Origin: GWA2-66-18 sp964537395
GTDB taxonomy: Bacteria; Elusimicrobiota; Elusimicrobia; UBA1565; UBA9628
Reading direction: 5' to 3'
Length of the DNA: 39,360 nucleotides
NCBI GenBank assembly: GCA_964537395.1
Contig: CAZIBN010000031.1
Coordinates: forward strand, 1-39,360
A model generated the notes under the pieces. That model saw nothing but the letters and a program-made list of their open reading frames with translations, was not told where the DNA came from and searched no databases. A program made the translations under genes and the position numbers. Positions 15,341-23,523 of this stretch are shown here, one piece after another. Numbering within the stretch: the stretch's first letter is position 1; every line of letters starts with the position of its first letter.

Positions 15341-16349
15341 AGGAGGCGACGAGGCGGTCGATCTCGGTCAGGTGGCGGGCCTTGTCGGCCGGGGCCAGCC
15401 ACGACGACAGGAAGGAGTTCCGCGCCAAAGTCGCGAGCTCGGCCTTCGTCAGCCGGAGAGCGCGCGCGGTGTCCCGGTAGTTGGCATCCACATAGCCGCC
15501 GAAGTAGGCCGGATCATCGGAGTGGACGGACGCCAGAACCCCGGCGGTGAGAAGGTCCCGGAGATTGTGATCCTCGAGCGACGCGAACACGCGGAGCTTG
15601 TGGTTTGAGAGGGGGCAGACGGTCAGGGGCATCCGCTCGGCGGCCAGGCGCTTGATGAGCTCGGGGTCCTCGACGCAGCGCACCCCATGGTCGATCCGCT
15701 CGACCTTGAGCAGATCCAGGGCTTCGGTGATGTAGGACGGCGGGCCTTCCTCGCCGGCGTGCGCGACCGCGCGCAGCCCCGCGGCGCGGGCCTTGCCGAA
15801 GACATTCTTGAACAGCGACGGAGGGCGGTCCTGTTCCGAGGAGTCGAGGCCGATCCCGTGTATGCCGCCGAACGGCAGCGCCTCGGACAACGTCTTCAGC
15901 GCCGACTCCTCGTCGAGATGACGGAGAAAGCAAAGGATCAACTTCGACGTGATCCCCAGTTCCTTCTCGGCGCGGCGGCACGCTTGGGTCAGACCGGAAA
16001 TCACGGCCGCATATGGAACGGAACGATGCGTATGCGTTTGCGGATCGAAAAATATCTCCGCGTGGCGCACGTTCATCGGGGCGACCCGCATGAAGTAGGC
16101 CCAGGCCAGGTCGTGGAAGTCCCGCTCGGTGCGCAAGACGCCCGCGCCCTCGTAGTAGATGTCGAGGAAGCTTTGCAGGCCGTCGAAGGCGTAGGCTGCC
16201 CGGATCTCCTCGACGGACCGGAAGCGCAGCTTCGCGCTGTTGCGGCGGGCGAGCTCGAACATGAGCTCGGGCTCGAGCGTTCCCTCGATATGAAGGTGGA
16301 GCTCGGCCTTCGGCAGCGCCGCAGCGAAGCCGTCAAGCGCGGTCGTCAT
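15339..16349 (-). CDS. Adenine deaminase-like member of the adenosine/AMP deaminase family
   Basis: It hydrolytically deaminates a purine, most likely adenine to hypoxanthine. The 336-aa TIM-barrel metalloenzyme shows the zinc ligands in ELHLHIEGTLEPE (His18, His20), catalytic HAGEEGPP, VCPLSN and zinc-binding SDDPAYFGGY. FFDPQTHTHRS, FLRHLDEESA, GLDSSE and DLLKVERIDHGVRC agree with the adenine-deaminase (Aah1/PA0148-type) branch better than with classical adenosine deaminase. I chose the ATG at 16349 because TATCAT ends 6 nt upstream and the longer frame would overlap the divergent gene. It is monocistronic, with a shared terminator at its 3' end. Confidence 0.85.
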   Translation of the reverse strand: MTTALDGFAAALPKAELHLHIEGTLEPELMFELARRNSAKLRFRSVEEIRAAYAFDGLQSFLDIYYEGAGVLRTERDFHDLAWAYFMRVAPMNVRHAEIFFDPQTHTHRSVPYAAVISGLTQACRRAEKELGITSKLILCFLRHLDEESALKTLSEALPFGGIHGIGLDSSEQDRPPSLFKNVFGKARAAGLRAVAHAGEEGPPSYITEALDLLKVERIDHGVRCVEDPELIKRLAAERMPLTVCPLSNHKLRVFASLEDHNLRDLLTAGVLASVHSDDPAYFGGYVDANYRDTARALRLTKAELATLARNSFLSSWLAPADKARHLTEIDRLVAS

Positions 16350-16355
16350 GCCCCA

Positions 16356-16361
16356 ATGATA
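16356..16361 (-). promoter_or_regulatory. -10 hexamer TATCAT of the deaminase gene
   Basis: TATCAT on the minus strand ends exactly 6 nt before the ATG at 16349, which supports this start over the upstream in-frame ATG at 16421. Confidence 0.55.
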
Positions 16362-16402
16362 GGGAAAAAGCGGTTGCGATGCCAGGCCCCCGCTTTTACC
16401 GC

Positions 16403-16408
16403 TACAAT
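16403..16408 (+). promoter_or_regulatory. -10 hexamer TACAAT of the 16415 gene
   Basis: GCTACAATA places TACAAT 6 nt before the GTG at 16415. An in-frame ATG at 16379 lies upstream of this hexamer and would not be on the transcript. Confidence 0.6.
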
Positions 16409-16414
16409 ACCCCT

Positions 16415-17227
16415 GTGCCACCCGTGGAAACCCTCACCGTCGCCGGCCTCAAGACCAACCTCCTGCGCGCCGGCAAGGGAGAGCCCGTGATCCTGCTTCA
16501 CGGGCTCGGGGCGTCGTCCTATTCCTGGCGCTACACGGTCCCGGAGCTGGCCAAGCATTACGAGGTTTTCGCGCCCGACCTGCCCGGCTTCGGCCGCACC
16601 GACAAGCCCTGGGACTTCGACTATTCGGTCCACGGCCTGCACACCTGGGTGCTGAGCTTCATGGATCAGATGGGGATCAAGAGCGCGCGCTTCGCCGGGA
16701 ACTCGATGGGCGGCGTGCTGTCGTTGTGGACCGCGATGGAGGCCCCTTCGCGCGTCGAGAGCATGGCTTTGCTCGGCACGCCGGCCTATGTCGAGAACCG
16801 TCCCAAGATGCTCTGGCCGCTGTCCTGGCCCGTGATCGGCAGCCTCTACGAATGGGCTCTAGGCGACGTGACCCTGCGCTACATCGCCAATTCCACCTTC
16901 GTCGATAAGAGTAAGGTCGACGAGCGGATGATGGCCGAGTACGGCCTCGCGCTGAAGAGCGCGGCGGGCCGCCGCGCCGTGGCGGAGTTCGTGCGCCGCG
17001 CCGTCCCTCCGGATCATCTTGAACGGATCAAGCGCTACCGCGACGTGAAGCACCGGGCCTTGGTCCTCGTTGGCGAGCACGACAAGATGGTCGGCCGCGC
17101 TGGGGCGGAGCGCCTGGTCGGGGATCTGCCCAACGCGACCTTCTGCCTGCTCGACGCCTGCGGCCACGCGCCGCAGGAGGACGCGCCCGAGCGCGTCAAC
17201 GCGCGCCTGCTGGAGTTCTTCGCGTGA
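16415..17227 (+). CDS. Alpha/beta-hydrolase with complete Ser-Asp-His triad
   Basis: The 270-aa cytoplasmic hydrolase shows the oxyanion region LLHGLGASSYSW (27-38), APDLPGFGRTDKP, the nucleophile elbow GNSMGG with Ser97, Asp223 in GEHDKMV and His251 in CGHAPQED. Cap-domain helices lie between about 125 and 205. It resembles the broad epoxide hydrolase/haloalkane dehalogenase/MhpC-like group, but Ser rather than Asp as nucleophile points to an esterase, thioesterase or C-C hydrolase. The substrate is not predictable. The GTG at 16415 is chosen from the promoter geometry. Its stop overlaps the next gene as GTGA, so it is co-transcribed with the SUI1-type gene. Confidence 0.85.
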   Translation: MPPVETLTVAGLKTNLLRAGKGEPVILLHGLGASSYSWRYTVPELAKHYEVFAPDLPGFGRTDKPWDFDYSVHGLHTWVLSFMDQMGIKSARFAGNSMGGVLSLWTAMEAPSRVESMALLGTPAYVENRPKMLWPLSWPVIGSLYEWALGDVTLRYIANSTFVDKSKVDERMMAEYGLALKSAAGRRAVAEFVRRAVPPDHLERIKRYRDVKHRALVLVGEHDKMVGRAGAERLVGDLPNATFCLLDACGHAPQEDAPERVNARLLEFFA

Positions 17228-17523
17228 GCGACAAGGTCGTCTATTCGAGCGACCCCGACTGGGGGAAGGCCGGCACGCCGCGTCAACCCGAGCCCGTGAG
17301 GCTCGCGTTCCAGCGCGGCGCGAAAGGATCCGGCGTCACCAGGATCGAGCGGCTCGTGATGCATCCGACGCACAAGGACGCGATGCTCGCCAGGCTCAAG
17401 AAGGCGCTCGGCTGCGGCGGCACGCTCAAGGACGGGAGCTTTGAGTTCCAGGGCGACCATCGCGACAAGCTCGAGAAGATCCTTCTCGCCGACGGCTACA
17501 AGGTCAAGCGGATCGGCGCGTAG
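17224..17523 (+). CDS. yciH: SUI1/YciH-type translation initiation factor-like protein
   Basis: The 99-aa protein belongs to the eIF1/SUI1 family. Bacterial YciH proteins bind the 30S subunit and influence start-site selection. The C-terminal SUI1 fold is visible from about residue 28: GAKGSGVTRIERLVMHP, LKKALGCGGTLKDGSFEFQGDHRDKLEKILLADGYKVKRIG. The GxxKDG and QGDHR elements are family hallmarks. The N-terminus VVYSSDPDWG is typical of YciH. It overlaps the preceding hydrolase by 4 nt. A factor that monitors initiation is of interest in a genome with so many predicted leaderless mRNAs. Confidence 0.88.
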   Translation: MSDKVVYSSDPDWGKAGTPRQPEPVRLAFQRGAKGSGVTRIERLVMHPTHKDAMLARLKKALGCGGTLKDGSFEFQGDHRDKLEKILLADGYKVKRIGA

Positions 17524-17530
17524 GGTGTGC

Positions 17531-17556
17531 TAGAATCACGGCTCGTTTTATAGGAG
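17531..17556 (+). promoter_or_regulatory. Promoter and Shine-Dalgarno of the S46 peptidase gene
   Basis: GCTAGAATC (TAGAAT 17531-17536) is followed by a leader of about 22 nt containing AGGAG (17552-17556), 8 nt before the ATG at 17565. Contrast with the 6-nt leaderless spacing elsewhere. Confidence 0.55.
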
Positions 17557-17564
17557 ATCCCGCC

Positions 17565-19664
17565 ATGTCCACGACCCCCAAGCCGCGCAAGAATACAGCC
17601 CGCGTCGCCATGATGGCCGCCGCCTTGACCGTGACCGCCGCGCCTCAGCTTCGCGGCGACGAGGGCATGTGGACGTTCGACAACCTCCCGATCAAGCTCC
17701 TTAAGGAGCGCTACGATTTCACGCCGAAGCAGGACTGGATCGATCACCTGCGTCTTGCCTCCGTGCGCTTCAACGACGGCGGCTCCGGGGCTTTCGTCTC
17801 CAGCAATGGCCTCGTCCTGACGAACCACCATGTCGCCCTTGGCCAGCTCCAGAAGATGTCCACGCCGAAGATGGACTATGTTAAGGAGGGGTTCTTCGCC
17901 AAGGCGCTCAAGGATGAGATCGCCTGCCCCGACCTCGAGGTCAACGTCCTCGTATCGATGGAGAACGTCACCGAGCGGGTGCTCAAGGCCGTGGATCCGA
18001 AGTCCCCTGACAAGGAGCAGAACGAGCAGCGCAAGGGGGAGATCTCGAGGATCACGAAGGCGTCGACGGACGAGACCGGCCTACGCTCCGACGTCGTTGA
18101 GCTGTATCAGGGCGGCGAGTACTGGCTGTACCGCTATAAGAAGTACACCGACATGCGCCTCGTCATGGCCCCCGAGCTCCAGGCCGCGTTCTATGGCGGC
18201 GATCCCGACAATTTCACCTACCCGCGCTTCGCGCTCGATTTCGCCTTCTTCCGCGTCTATGAGAACGGCAAGCCGGTGCAGATCGAGCACTTCCTTAAGT
18301 GGTCCAAGGATGGCGCCGCCGATGGCGAGCTCGTGTTCGTGACCGGCCATCCCGGGCGCACCGACCGCCTCAACACCGTCGCCCAACTCGAGTACGCGCG
18401 CGACCTGGGGCTGCCGCTGTACCTGAAGGTCGCGGCCAAGAAGCGCGCCGACTACTACGCCTACGCCAAGCTCGGCGTCGAGCAGGAGCGCCGCTCGAAG
18501 GACCGGATATTCGGGATCGAGAATGCGATCAAGGCCGTCACCGGCGAATACGAGGGCCTGCTCGAGCCTGCCCTCATCGCGTCGTTGAAGAGCGCGGAGG
18601 ATTCTCTGCGCAAGTCCGCTTCCGAGTCCTCGGACGAGGCGACGAAGGCCGCGAAGGGCTCCTGGGACAGGATCTCCGCCGCGACGAAGAAGGCCGGCGA
18701 GCGCCGCCTCCAGTCGACCTATCGGGCCTATGGCGCGACGAAGGTCGCCGGCCTGGCCAACACCATCGTCCGCTACGTCGCCGAGGTCGCCAAGCCCAAC
18801 GACAAGCGTTACGAAGAATTCCGCGATTCGAGCCTGGAGTCGCTGAAGTTCCGCCTGTTCTCCCCGGCGCCGATGTACCCCGACATGGAGGAGTACTTCC
18901 TCGCGCGCGCCCTGGAGGATGCGGCCAAGGAGCTCGGGGCGAACGATGAGTTCGTGCTCGCCGCTCTTGGCGGCCGGGAGCCGGCGAAGGTCGCGCGCGA
19001 GCTGATCGCGGGCACCAAGCTGTTCGATGTCGCCGAGCGCAAAAAGCTGATCGAGGGCGGCGAGAAGGCCGTCGCCGCTTCAGGCGACGCCTTGATCGTC
19101 TGGGCGCTCAAGCTCGACGCGGCGTATCGCGCGCAGCGCAAGTGGCATGAGGACGAGATCGAGAGCGTGACCGTCTCCGAGGGCAATCGCATCGCCAAGG
19201 CTCGATTCGCCGTGTACGGCAAATCGACCTATCCCGACGCGACCTTCACGCTTCGCATGTCTTACGGCAAGGTGGCGGGCTATGAGCTGGGCACGACCTT
19301 CGTCGCCCCGTTCACCACCTTTTACGGCCTCTACGACCGCGCGATCGGTCACGCCGAGAAGCCTCCGTTCGATCTTGCGCCTCGCGTCAAGGCGGCTAAA
19401 AATAAGCTCAATCTTGCCGCGAAGGTCAACTTCGTGACCACCAACGATATCATCGGCGGAAACTCGGGCTCGCCGATCGTCAACGCGAAGGGCGAGTACG
19501 TCGGCCTCGTGTTCGACGGCAACATCCAGTCGCTGGTGGGGCGCTACGCCTACGACGACGCGCGCAACCGCACGGTCGCGGTGCACTCCTCCGGGATCAT
19601 CGAGGCGATGCGCAGCGTCTACGGGATGAACAAGCTCGCCGACGAGGTCGCCGGCAAGAAGTAG
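17565..19664 (+). CDS. S46-family dipeptidyl-peptidase (DPP7-like)
   Basis: This exported serine peptidase should release dipeptides from the N-termini of oligopeptides in the periplasm. The 699-aa protein has a Lys/Arg-rich n-region and a hydrophobic core to about residue 26. Family hallmarks are MWTFDNLP near the mature start, the catalytic His in SSNGLVLTNHHVALG (88-89) and the nucleophile Ser634 in IIGGNSGSPIVN. Gly652 in FDGN, 18 residues after Ser634, corresponds to the residue that is Gly in DPP7 and Arg in DPP11. This predicts preference for hydrophobic rather than acidic P1 residues. Length matches S46 enzymes. It is monocistronic, with a leader and Shine-Dalgarno, and converges with the gene ending at 19667. 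Confidence 0.92.
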   Translation: MSTTPKPRKNTARVAMMAAALTVTAAPQLRGDEGMWTFDNLPIKLLKERYDFTPKQDWIDHLRLASVRFNDGGSGAFVSSNGLVLTNHHVALGQLQKMSTPKMDYVKEGFFAKALKDEIACPDLEVNVLVSMENVTERVLKAVDPKSPDKEQNEQRKGEISRITKASTDETGLRSDVVELYQGGEYWLYRYKKYTDMRLVMAPELQAAFYGGDPDNFTYPRFALDFAFFRVYENGKPVQIEHFLKWSKDGAADGELVFVTGHPGRTDRLNTVAQLEYARDLGLPLYLKVAAKKRADYYAYAKLGVEQERRSKDRIFGIENAIKAVTGEYEGLLEPALIASLKSAEDSLRKSASESSDEATKAAKGSWDRISAATKKAGERRLQSTYRAYGATKVAGLANTIVRYVAEVAKPNDKRYEEFRDSSLESLKFRLFSPAPMYPDMEEYFLARALEDAAKELGANDEFVLAALGGREPAKVARELIAGTKLFDVAERKKLIEGGEKAVAASGDALIVWALKLDAAYRAQRKWHEDEIESVTVSEGNRIAKARFAVYGKSTYPDATFTLRMSYGKVAGYELGTTFVAPFTTFYGLYDRAIGHAEKPPFDLAPRVKAAKNKLNLAAKVNFVTTNDIIGGNSGSPIVNAKGEYVGLVFDGNIQSLVGRYAYDDARNRTVAVHSSGIIEAMRSVYGMNKLADEVAGKK

Positions 19665-19666
19665 CG

Positions 19667-20572
19667 CTAGGAGTAGACCGGCACCAGGAAGGACGTCGCC
19701 CAGCCGGACGCGTCGTCGGCGACAAAGAGCTCCCAGTATTGGGCGGGAACGCCGGACAGCATGGTCGTCGGGGCATCGGCAGGGATGTCTGCCGTCAGGC
19801 TTAGGATCTTCCGGCCGCCGGAATCCTTTTCAATCCGGACCGTGACCTTCACCCGGTCATGCTCGTAGCGCTTGAAGGAGAAGCTCTCCGAAAGCTCGAT
19901 CCGGCGTTCCTTGATGAGCTGGAGATGGGCGTATGGGGCGCTTACGAGGTCGGCGACCTCGACGGTCCCGGTCCACCTGGTCCCGGCGCGCAGCGGCCCG
20001 CCGCCGGACCAGCGCAGAACGGACTCCCCGAAAAGGACTCCGCGGCGAACCTTGTCGATCGAGACCCAGGCGCAAGCCAGGGCGGTCCCAGCGATGAACA
20101 GGGAGACGATCCTGCTCATCGCGGGTTCTCGTTCCGGGCTCGCGAATCCGAAGTAGAGCGCGCCGGATCCGAGGATGATGGAGAAGGCGACCCAAACGAA
20201 GCCTTCGACGGCCGTGGCCCCGGCTCGGTCCCGGGCCGTTCCGGGAGACCAATCGTAGTCGCGCTTCCATAGATCCGATGCGTTCGGGGCCGCGGCTTGT
20301 TCAGTGGGTGAGCCGAACGCACGCATTATCGCGGCTGCGCCCATTAAGACTGCGCCGAGGATCAGCGCTGCCCATCTGCCGCCGTTATAGAGGGAAAGAA
20401 TCCGGGGTCCCAGCTCGCCCACGAGAGGCTGATTTCCGAACATGATAAGGCCGAGGCCAAAAAGAGTGATGCCGGTGGAGACCAAAGTGGCCGGGGTGCG
20501 GATGTCGGTGCGGGGCAGCCCTTCAAACACGGGGCGCGCTTCGTAGCTTGGGCGGTAGCGGTGCGGGCTCAC
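19667..20572 (-). CDS. Membrane protein of unknown function, 301 aa
   Basis: The GTG at 20572 overlaps the udk stop as GTGA, so translation is coupled. Two N-terminal hydrophobic helices (about residues 24-42 and 55-75) and two more (about 113-135 and 145-162) flank a charged loop. The C-terminal half (about 165-301) is a beta-rich domain of strand-like segments (TVEVADLVSAPYAHLQL, VKVTVRIEKDSG) ending in an ELFVADDASGWATSFLVPV-like stretch. This layout resembles bacterial membrane proteins with a C-terminal Ig/arrestin-like domain, but I recognise no named family. It converges on the S46 peptidase gene with 2 bp between stops. Confidence 0.72.
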   Translation of the reverse strand: MSPHRYRPSYEARPVFEGLPRTDIRTPATLVSTGITLFGLGLIMFGNQPLVGELGPRILSLYNGGRWAALILGAVLMGAAAIMRAFGSPTEQAAAPNASDLWKRDYDWSPGTARDRAGATAVEGFVWVAFSIILGSGALYFGFASPEREPAMSRIVSLFIAGTALACAWVSIDKVRRGVLFGESVLRWSGGGPLRAGTRWTGTVEVADLVSAPYAHLQLIKERRIELSESFSFKRYEHDRVKVTVRIEKDSGGRKILSLTADIPADAPTTMLSGVPAQYWELFVADDASGWATSFLVPVYS

Positions 20573-21213
20573 GCGGGGACTTTTTCTCCGAGGCGGCGCT
20601 TCAGATCTTTGACCAGCAGATTGGGGAAGGTCTTGTCGTCGAGCTGGGACCATATCCAGGTGGCGTGGTGCGACGAGGGCTCGACGAAGCGCTTGTGCAT
20701 CGGACGCACGAAATCCTCGTACAGGCGCAGGGTCTCGTTGAGCTCCACGCGCCTCTCGTTGCAATCGCGGCGCACGCGGCGCATCAGGCGGATGTCGTCG
20801 GGCGTCTCGATATAGACCGAAACGGTCATGCGATCGCGCAGAGCCTTCTCCGTCAGCACGAGGATGCCGTCGAGGATGATCAGCGGCCGCGGTTCGACCC
20901 GCTGCGTCTGCTTCAGGCGGCTGTGGGTCGCGTAGTCGTAGATCGGAGCCTCGATCGCCTTGCCCGCGTTGAGCTGATCGAGGTGGCGGCACATCAGGGC
21001 GGTATCAAGCGCGCGGGGGTGGTCGAAGTTGAGCTTCAGCGCCTGCGCTTCGTCGAGGTCGCCGTTGTGGCGGTAGTACCAGTCGTGGCAGATGATGGCG
21101 GTCTGCTCGGGGAAGGCGGCGACGACCGCCTTCGCGAGCCAGGACTTGCCGGAGCCGCTGCCGCCGGCGACGCCGAGCACGATGCGAGGCTGGTCCTGCG
21201 AGTTTTGCGCCAC
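20569..21213 (-). CDS. udk: Uridine kinase
   Basis: It phosphorylates uridine and cytidine to UMP and CMP in pyrimidine salvage. The 214-aa P-loop kinase shows Walker A GVAGGSGSGKS near residue 14, IICHDWYYR (nucleoside-site region), NFDHPRALDTALM, IEAPIYDYATHSR, LIILDGILVLTEKALRDRM (Walker B-like) and RRVRRDCNER (lid). These match bacterial Udk rather than phosphoribulokinase. The GTG start is supported by a consensus TATAAT 6 nt upstream. It heads a two-gene unit with a membrane protein of unknown function. Confidence 0.93.
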   Translation of the reverse strand: MAQNSQDQPRIVLGVAGGSGSGKSWLAKAVVAAFPEQTAIICHDWYYRHNGDLDEAQALKLNFDHPRALDTALMCRHLDQLNAGKAIEAPIYDYATHSRLKQTQRVEPRPLIILDGILVLTEKALRDRMTVSVYIETPDDIRLMRRVRRDCNERRVELNETLRLYEDFVRPMHKRFVEPSSHHATWIWSQLDDKTFPNLLVKDLKRRLGEKVPA

Positions 21214-21219
21214 GGATAG

Positions 21220-21225
21220 ATTATA
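21220..21225 (-). promoter_or_regulatory. -10 hexamer TATAAT of udk
   Basis: Consensus TATAAT on the minus strand ends 6 nt before the GTG at 21213, with no room for a Shine-Dalgarno. Confidence 0.6.
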
Positions 21226-21271
21226 GCGAGTCTTGAGCTCCGGAGCCCGTTTTGCAGGGCGGAATTTTCGC

Positions 21272-21277
21272 TAGAAT
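21272..21277 (+). promoter_or_regulatory. -10 hexamer TAGAAT of the 21284 gene
   Basis: GCTAGAATC places TAGAAT 6 nt before the ATG at 21284. A weak TTTTGC lies 16 nt upstream of the hexamer. Confidence 0.6.
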
Positions 21278-21283
21278 CATCGT

Positions 21284-22900
21284 ATGAACGCTCACGGCGG
21301 CACCGAGATATTCCGCGTGAAGGGCCAGAAGATGCTCGTCCATTATCACCGGCCCGCCGGCCCCGACGGCAAGCGCTTTCCGACCGTGCTGTTCCTGCAC
21401 GGCTTTCCCGGCTCGGAGAAGAGCGTCGACATCCAGCGCGCCCTCATGGCGAAGGGGATCGCGTCGGTGGCGCCCTCGTTCCTCGGCGCCTGGGGCTCGG
21501 GAGGCAAGTACCGCTTCACGACCTTGCCCGCTCAGGCGGCGGCGGCTTTAGCGGCCGCGAGGAAGCTCTCTTTCGTGGACCCTCGACGCGTCGCGATCTT
21601 CGGCTTCAGCATGGGCGGCTGGACCGCCCTCAACGCCGCGGCCCGCGACCCGAAGCTGCGCGCCGTCGTGGCGGTCGCACCCGCCGGCGGCGCCGAGATG
21701 ATCGGCCCGGGCACGCTCGATTTCATCACGCGCCTGTCGCGGCCGCTGAACACGCTCGCGCCTAAGGCGTTGGCCGCCGATTTTAAAAAGGCGGTCACGG
21801 CGTATGATCCCGGGCGAGCCGCCAGCCGCATCAAGGCGCCGCTTCTGCTCGTGCACGGGGACGCGGACCAGACGATCCCGGCGCTCGTCTCCAGGCGCAT
21901 CGCCCGGAGCGCGGGCGGAAAGGTCCGGCTCGTCATCGAACGCGGCGCGTCCCATGACTTCCTGGATCGGCGTGCGCGCCTGACGCGGCTGTGCGCGGAC
22001 TTTTTAAAACGCAGCCTGTTGGCCGCGGCCGTCGGCGGCGTGCTGCTCTGCGCCCGCCCGGCGCGGGCGCAGGCTTTTTCTGAAGCCGGATTTTTCTCGA
22101 CCCTGCAGTCGGGCCTGGCCGAGGCCGGGCTCCGCTCGCGGGCTCAGCGGTCGGCCGCCCTGCCCGACGCCAAGACGCCCGAGGAGGTGCGCCGCGGCGT
22201 CGATGCGCGTTTGAACGGGCGCGTGCCGGCGGCGATCGTGAACGCTTTCTTCGCCGATCCGCGCCTGAGGGTGATCGACGGCATCGCCGACCGTTTCGCA
22301 AAGCCCGGCGAGAGCCTGCCGTACGCTGAATACCGTAAGCTGTTCATCAATCCCGAAAGCCTGGCCAAGGGCGCGAGCTTTCTCGCGGCGCATGGGGCCG
22401 ATTTAAGCGCCGTCGAGTCTAAATTCGGCGTCGATGCGTATCTGCTGGCTTCGCATGCCGGTGTCGAGACGCGCTTCGGCTCCTACACGGGCAAGATGCC
22501 GATCGGCGCGGCGCTGTGGACGATCGCCTTGAAGGTGCCGCGGCGCTCGGATTGGGCCGTGCGCGAGTTGTCCGAGTTGTTGATCTTCGCCGCCGCCGAG
22601 GGCGAAGACGCCCACGCGTGGTTCGGCTCGTATGCGGGCGCCTTCGGCCTCGTGCAGTTCATGCCTTCGAGCGCGAACGCCTTCGCTGTGGACTTCGACG
22701 GCGATGGCAAGCGGCGGCTTTTCGAGTGGCCGGACGCGCTCGGCAGCGCCGCCAACTATCTCGCCCGCAACGGCTACCGCGCGGGCGAGCCGTTCACGCC
22801 GGGCTCCGCGATCGGACGCGCGGTGTACGCCTACAATCACTCGGAGAACTACGTCCGGGTCGTTCTCGAGCTGCGGGCCGAATTGAAGGCTTTGCCTTAG
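21284..22900 (+). CDS. Fusion: alpha/beta hydrolase plus MltB-like lytic transglycosylase
   Basis: One 538-aa frame encodes two domains. Residues 1-240 are a dienelactone-hydrolase/prolyl-oligopeptidase-like alpha/beta hydrolase with FLHGFPGSEKS, the elbow GFSMGG (Ser109), HGDADQTIP and His224 in GASHDF. Residues 242-264 form an internal signal-peptide-like segment: KR, a hydrophobic run, then ARPARAQA. Residues 265-538 are a GH103/SLT_2 lytic transglycosylase with catalytic Glu395 in GVETRFGSYTG, GAFGLVQFMPSSANAFAVD and DFDGDGKRRLFEWPDALGSAANYL. The predicted topology is a cytoplasmic hydrolase, a membrane or cleavage segment, and a periplasmic murein-cleaving domain. There is no stop or ATG at the junction; separate translation would need an internal TTG or CTG near 22016-22019. 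The final stop overlaps the convergent gene's stop. Confidence 0.85.
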   Translation: MNAHGGTEIFRVKGQKMLVHYHRPAGPDGKRFPTVLFLHGFPGSEKSVDIQRALMAKGIASVAPSFLGAWGSGGKYRFTTLPAQAAAALAAARKLSFVDPRRVAIFGFSMGGWTALNAAARDPKLRAVVAVAPAGGAEMIGPGTLDFITRLSRPLNTLAPKALAADFKKAVTAYDPGRAASRIKAPLLLVHGDADQTIPALVSRRIARSAGGKVRLVIERGASHDFLDRRARLTRLCADFLKRSLLAAAVGGVLLCARPARAQAFSEAGFFSTLQSGLAEAGLRSRAQRSAALPDAKTPEEVRRGVDARLNGRVPAAIVNAFFADPRLRVIDGIADRFAKPGESLPYAEYRKLFINPESLAKGASFLAAHGADLSAVESKFGVDAYLLASHAGVETRFGSYTGKMPIGAALWTIALKVPRRSDWAVRELSELLIFAAAEGEDAHAWFGSYAGAFGLVQFMPSSANAFAVDFDGDGKRRLFEWPDALGSAANYLARNGYRAGEPFTPGSAIGRAVYAYNHSENYVRVVLELRAELKALP

Positions 22901-23523
22901 CGCGAGAGCGAGCGCAGGGACTTCATGAACCGCACGAAGTCGTCGCGGTATTCGAGATAGGTCGCGCGCGAGGAGATCAGCCTCACGAGGTAGTACGCCT
23001 CGCCGACGGGGATCACGGCGACATAGTGGTGAAGCTCCTCTTCGAAGGACGGGCCATCGTCTGACGGCACGCGCCGCGTCTCCGTGATCTCGAAGGTCCG
23101 CGCCAGGCCAAGGCCCACCCGCACCGGCCGGATGGGGGTGATCGAGCGCTTGAGATCCTTGTTCTCGCGGCGCATCAGCTCCACCGCCTGCTTGATGGGC
23201 GTGAATCCGGGCGTGTCCTTATCGTAGAACCGCACGGATAGCACGGTGCGCACCGAGCCCGACTGGGAGTCGCCGCCGAGCAGGCGGAACACCGAGCCGG
23301 TCGCGGTCTCCTCCTCCATCGGCCACCAGCCGTTGACGGGGATCTCGCCCGAGAACAGGCGCGAGGCGGGGATGTATGGTATCCACGCTTTCGTCACGGC
23401 CTCGGGCTGGGTGGAGCCGGGGATCACGGCCGTGCGCGCGGCCTTGTCGGCGTCGGCCAGCCAGTCGCCCGCGAGGGCGGGCGAGGAGAGGATCAGGAGC
23501 AGAGCGAGGAGCGTTTTATTCAT
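22897..23523 (-). CDS. Exported protein of unknown function, 208 aa
   Basis: The ATG at 23523 gives a textbook signal peptide (MNKTLLALLLILSSPALAG, cleavage ALA/GD). The longer in-frame extension lies inside the upstream gene and is rejected. The mature part is a single globular domain with mixed strands and helices (VRTVLSVRFYDKDTPGF, EEELHHYVAVIPVGEAYYLVRLIS) ending in an amphipathic helix. The pattern is reminiscent of periplasmic lipid- or protein-binding domains that assess host or stress molecules, but I cannot name a family. It overlaps the stop of the upstream DSPK-repeat protein gene by 8 nt, so the two are probably co-expressed and may act together in the periplasm. Confidence 0.75.
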   Translation of the reverse strand: MNKTLLALLLILSSPALAGDWLADADKAARTAVIPGSTQPEAVTKAWIPYIPASRLFSGEIPVNGWWPMEEETATGSVFRLLGGDSQSGSVRTVLSVRFYDKDTPGFTPIKQAVELMRRENKDLKRSITPIRPVRVGLGLARTFEITETRRVPSDDGPSFEEELHHYVAVIPVGEAYYLVRLISSRATYLEYRDDFVRFMKSLRSLSR

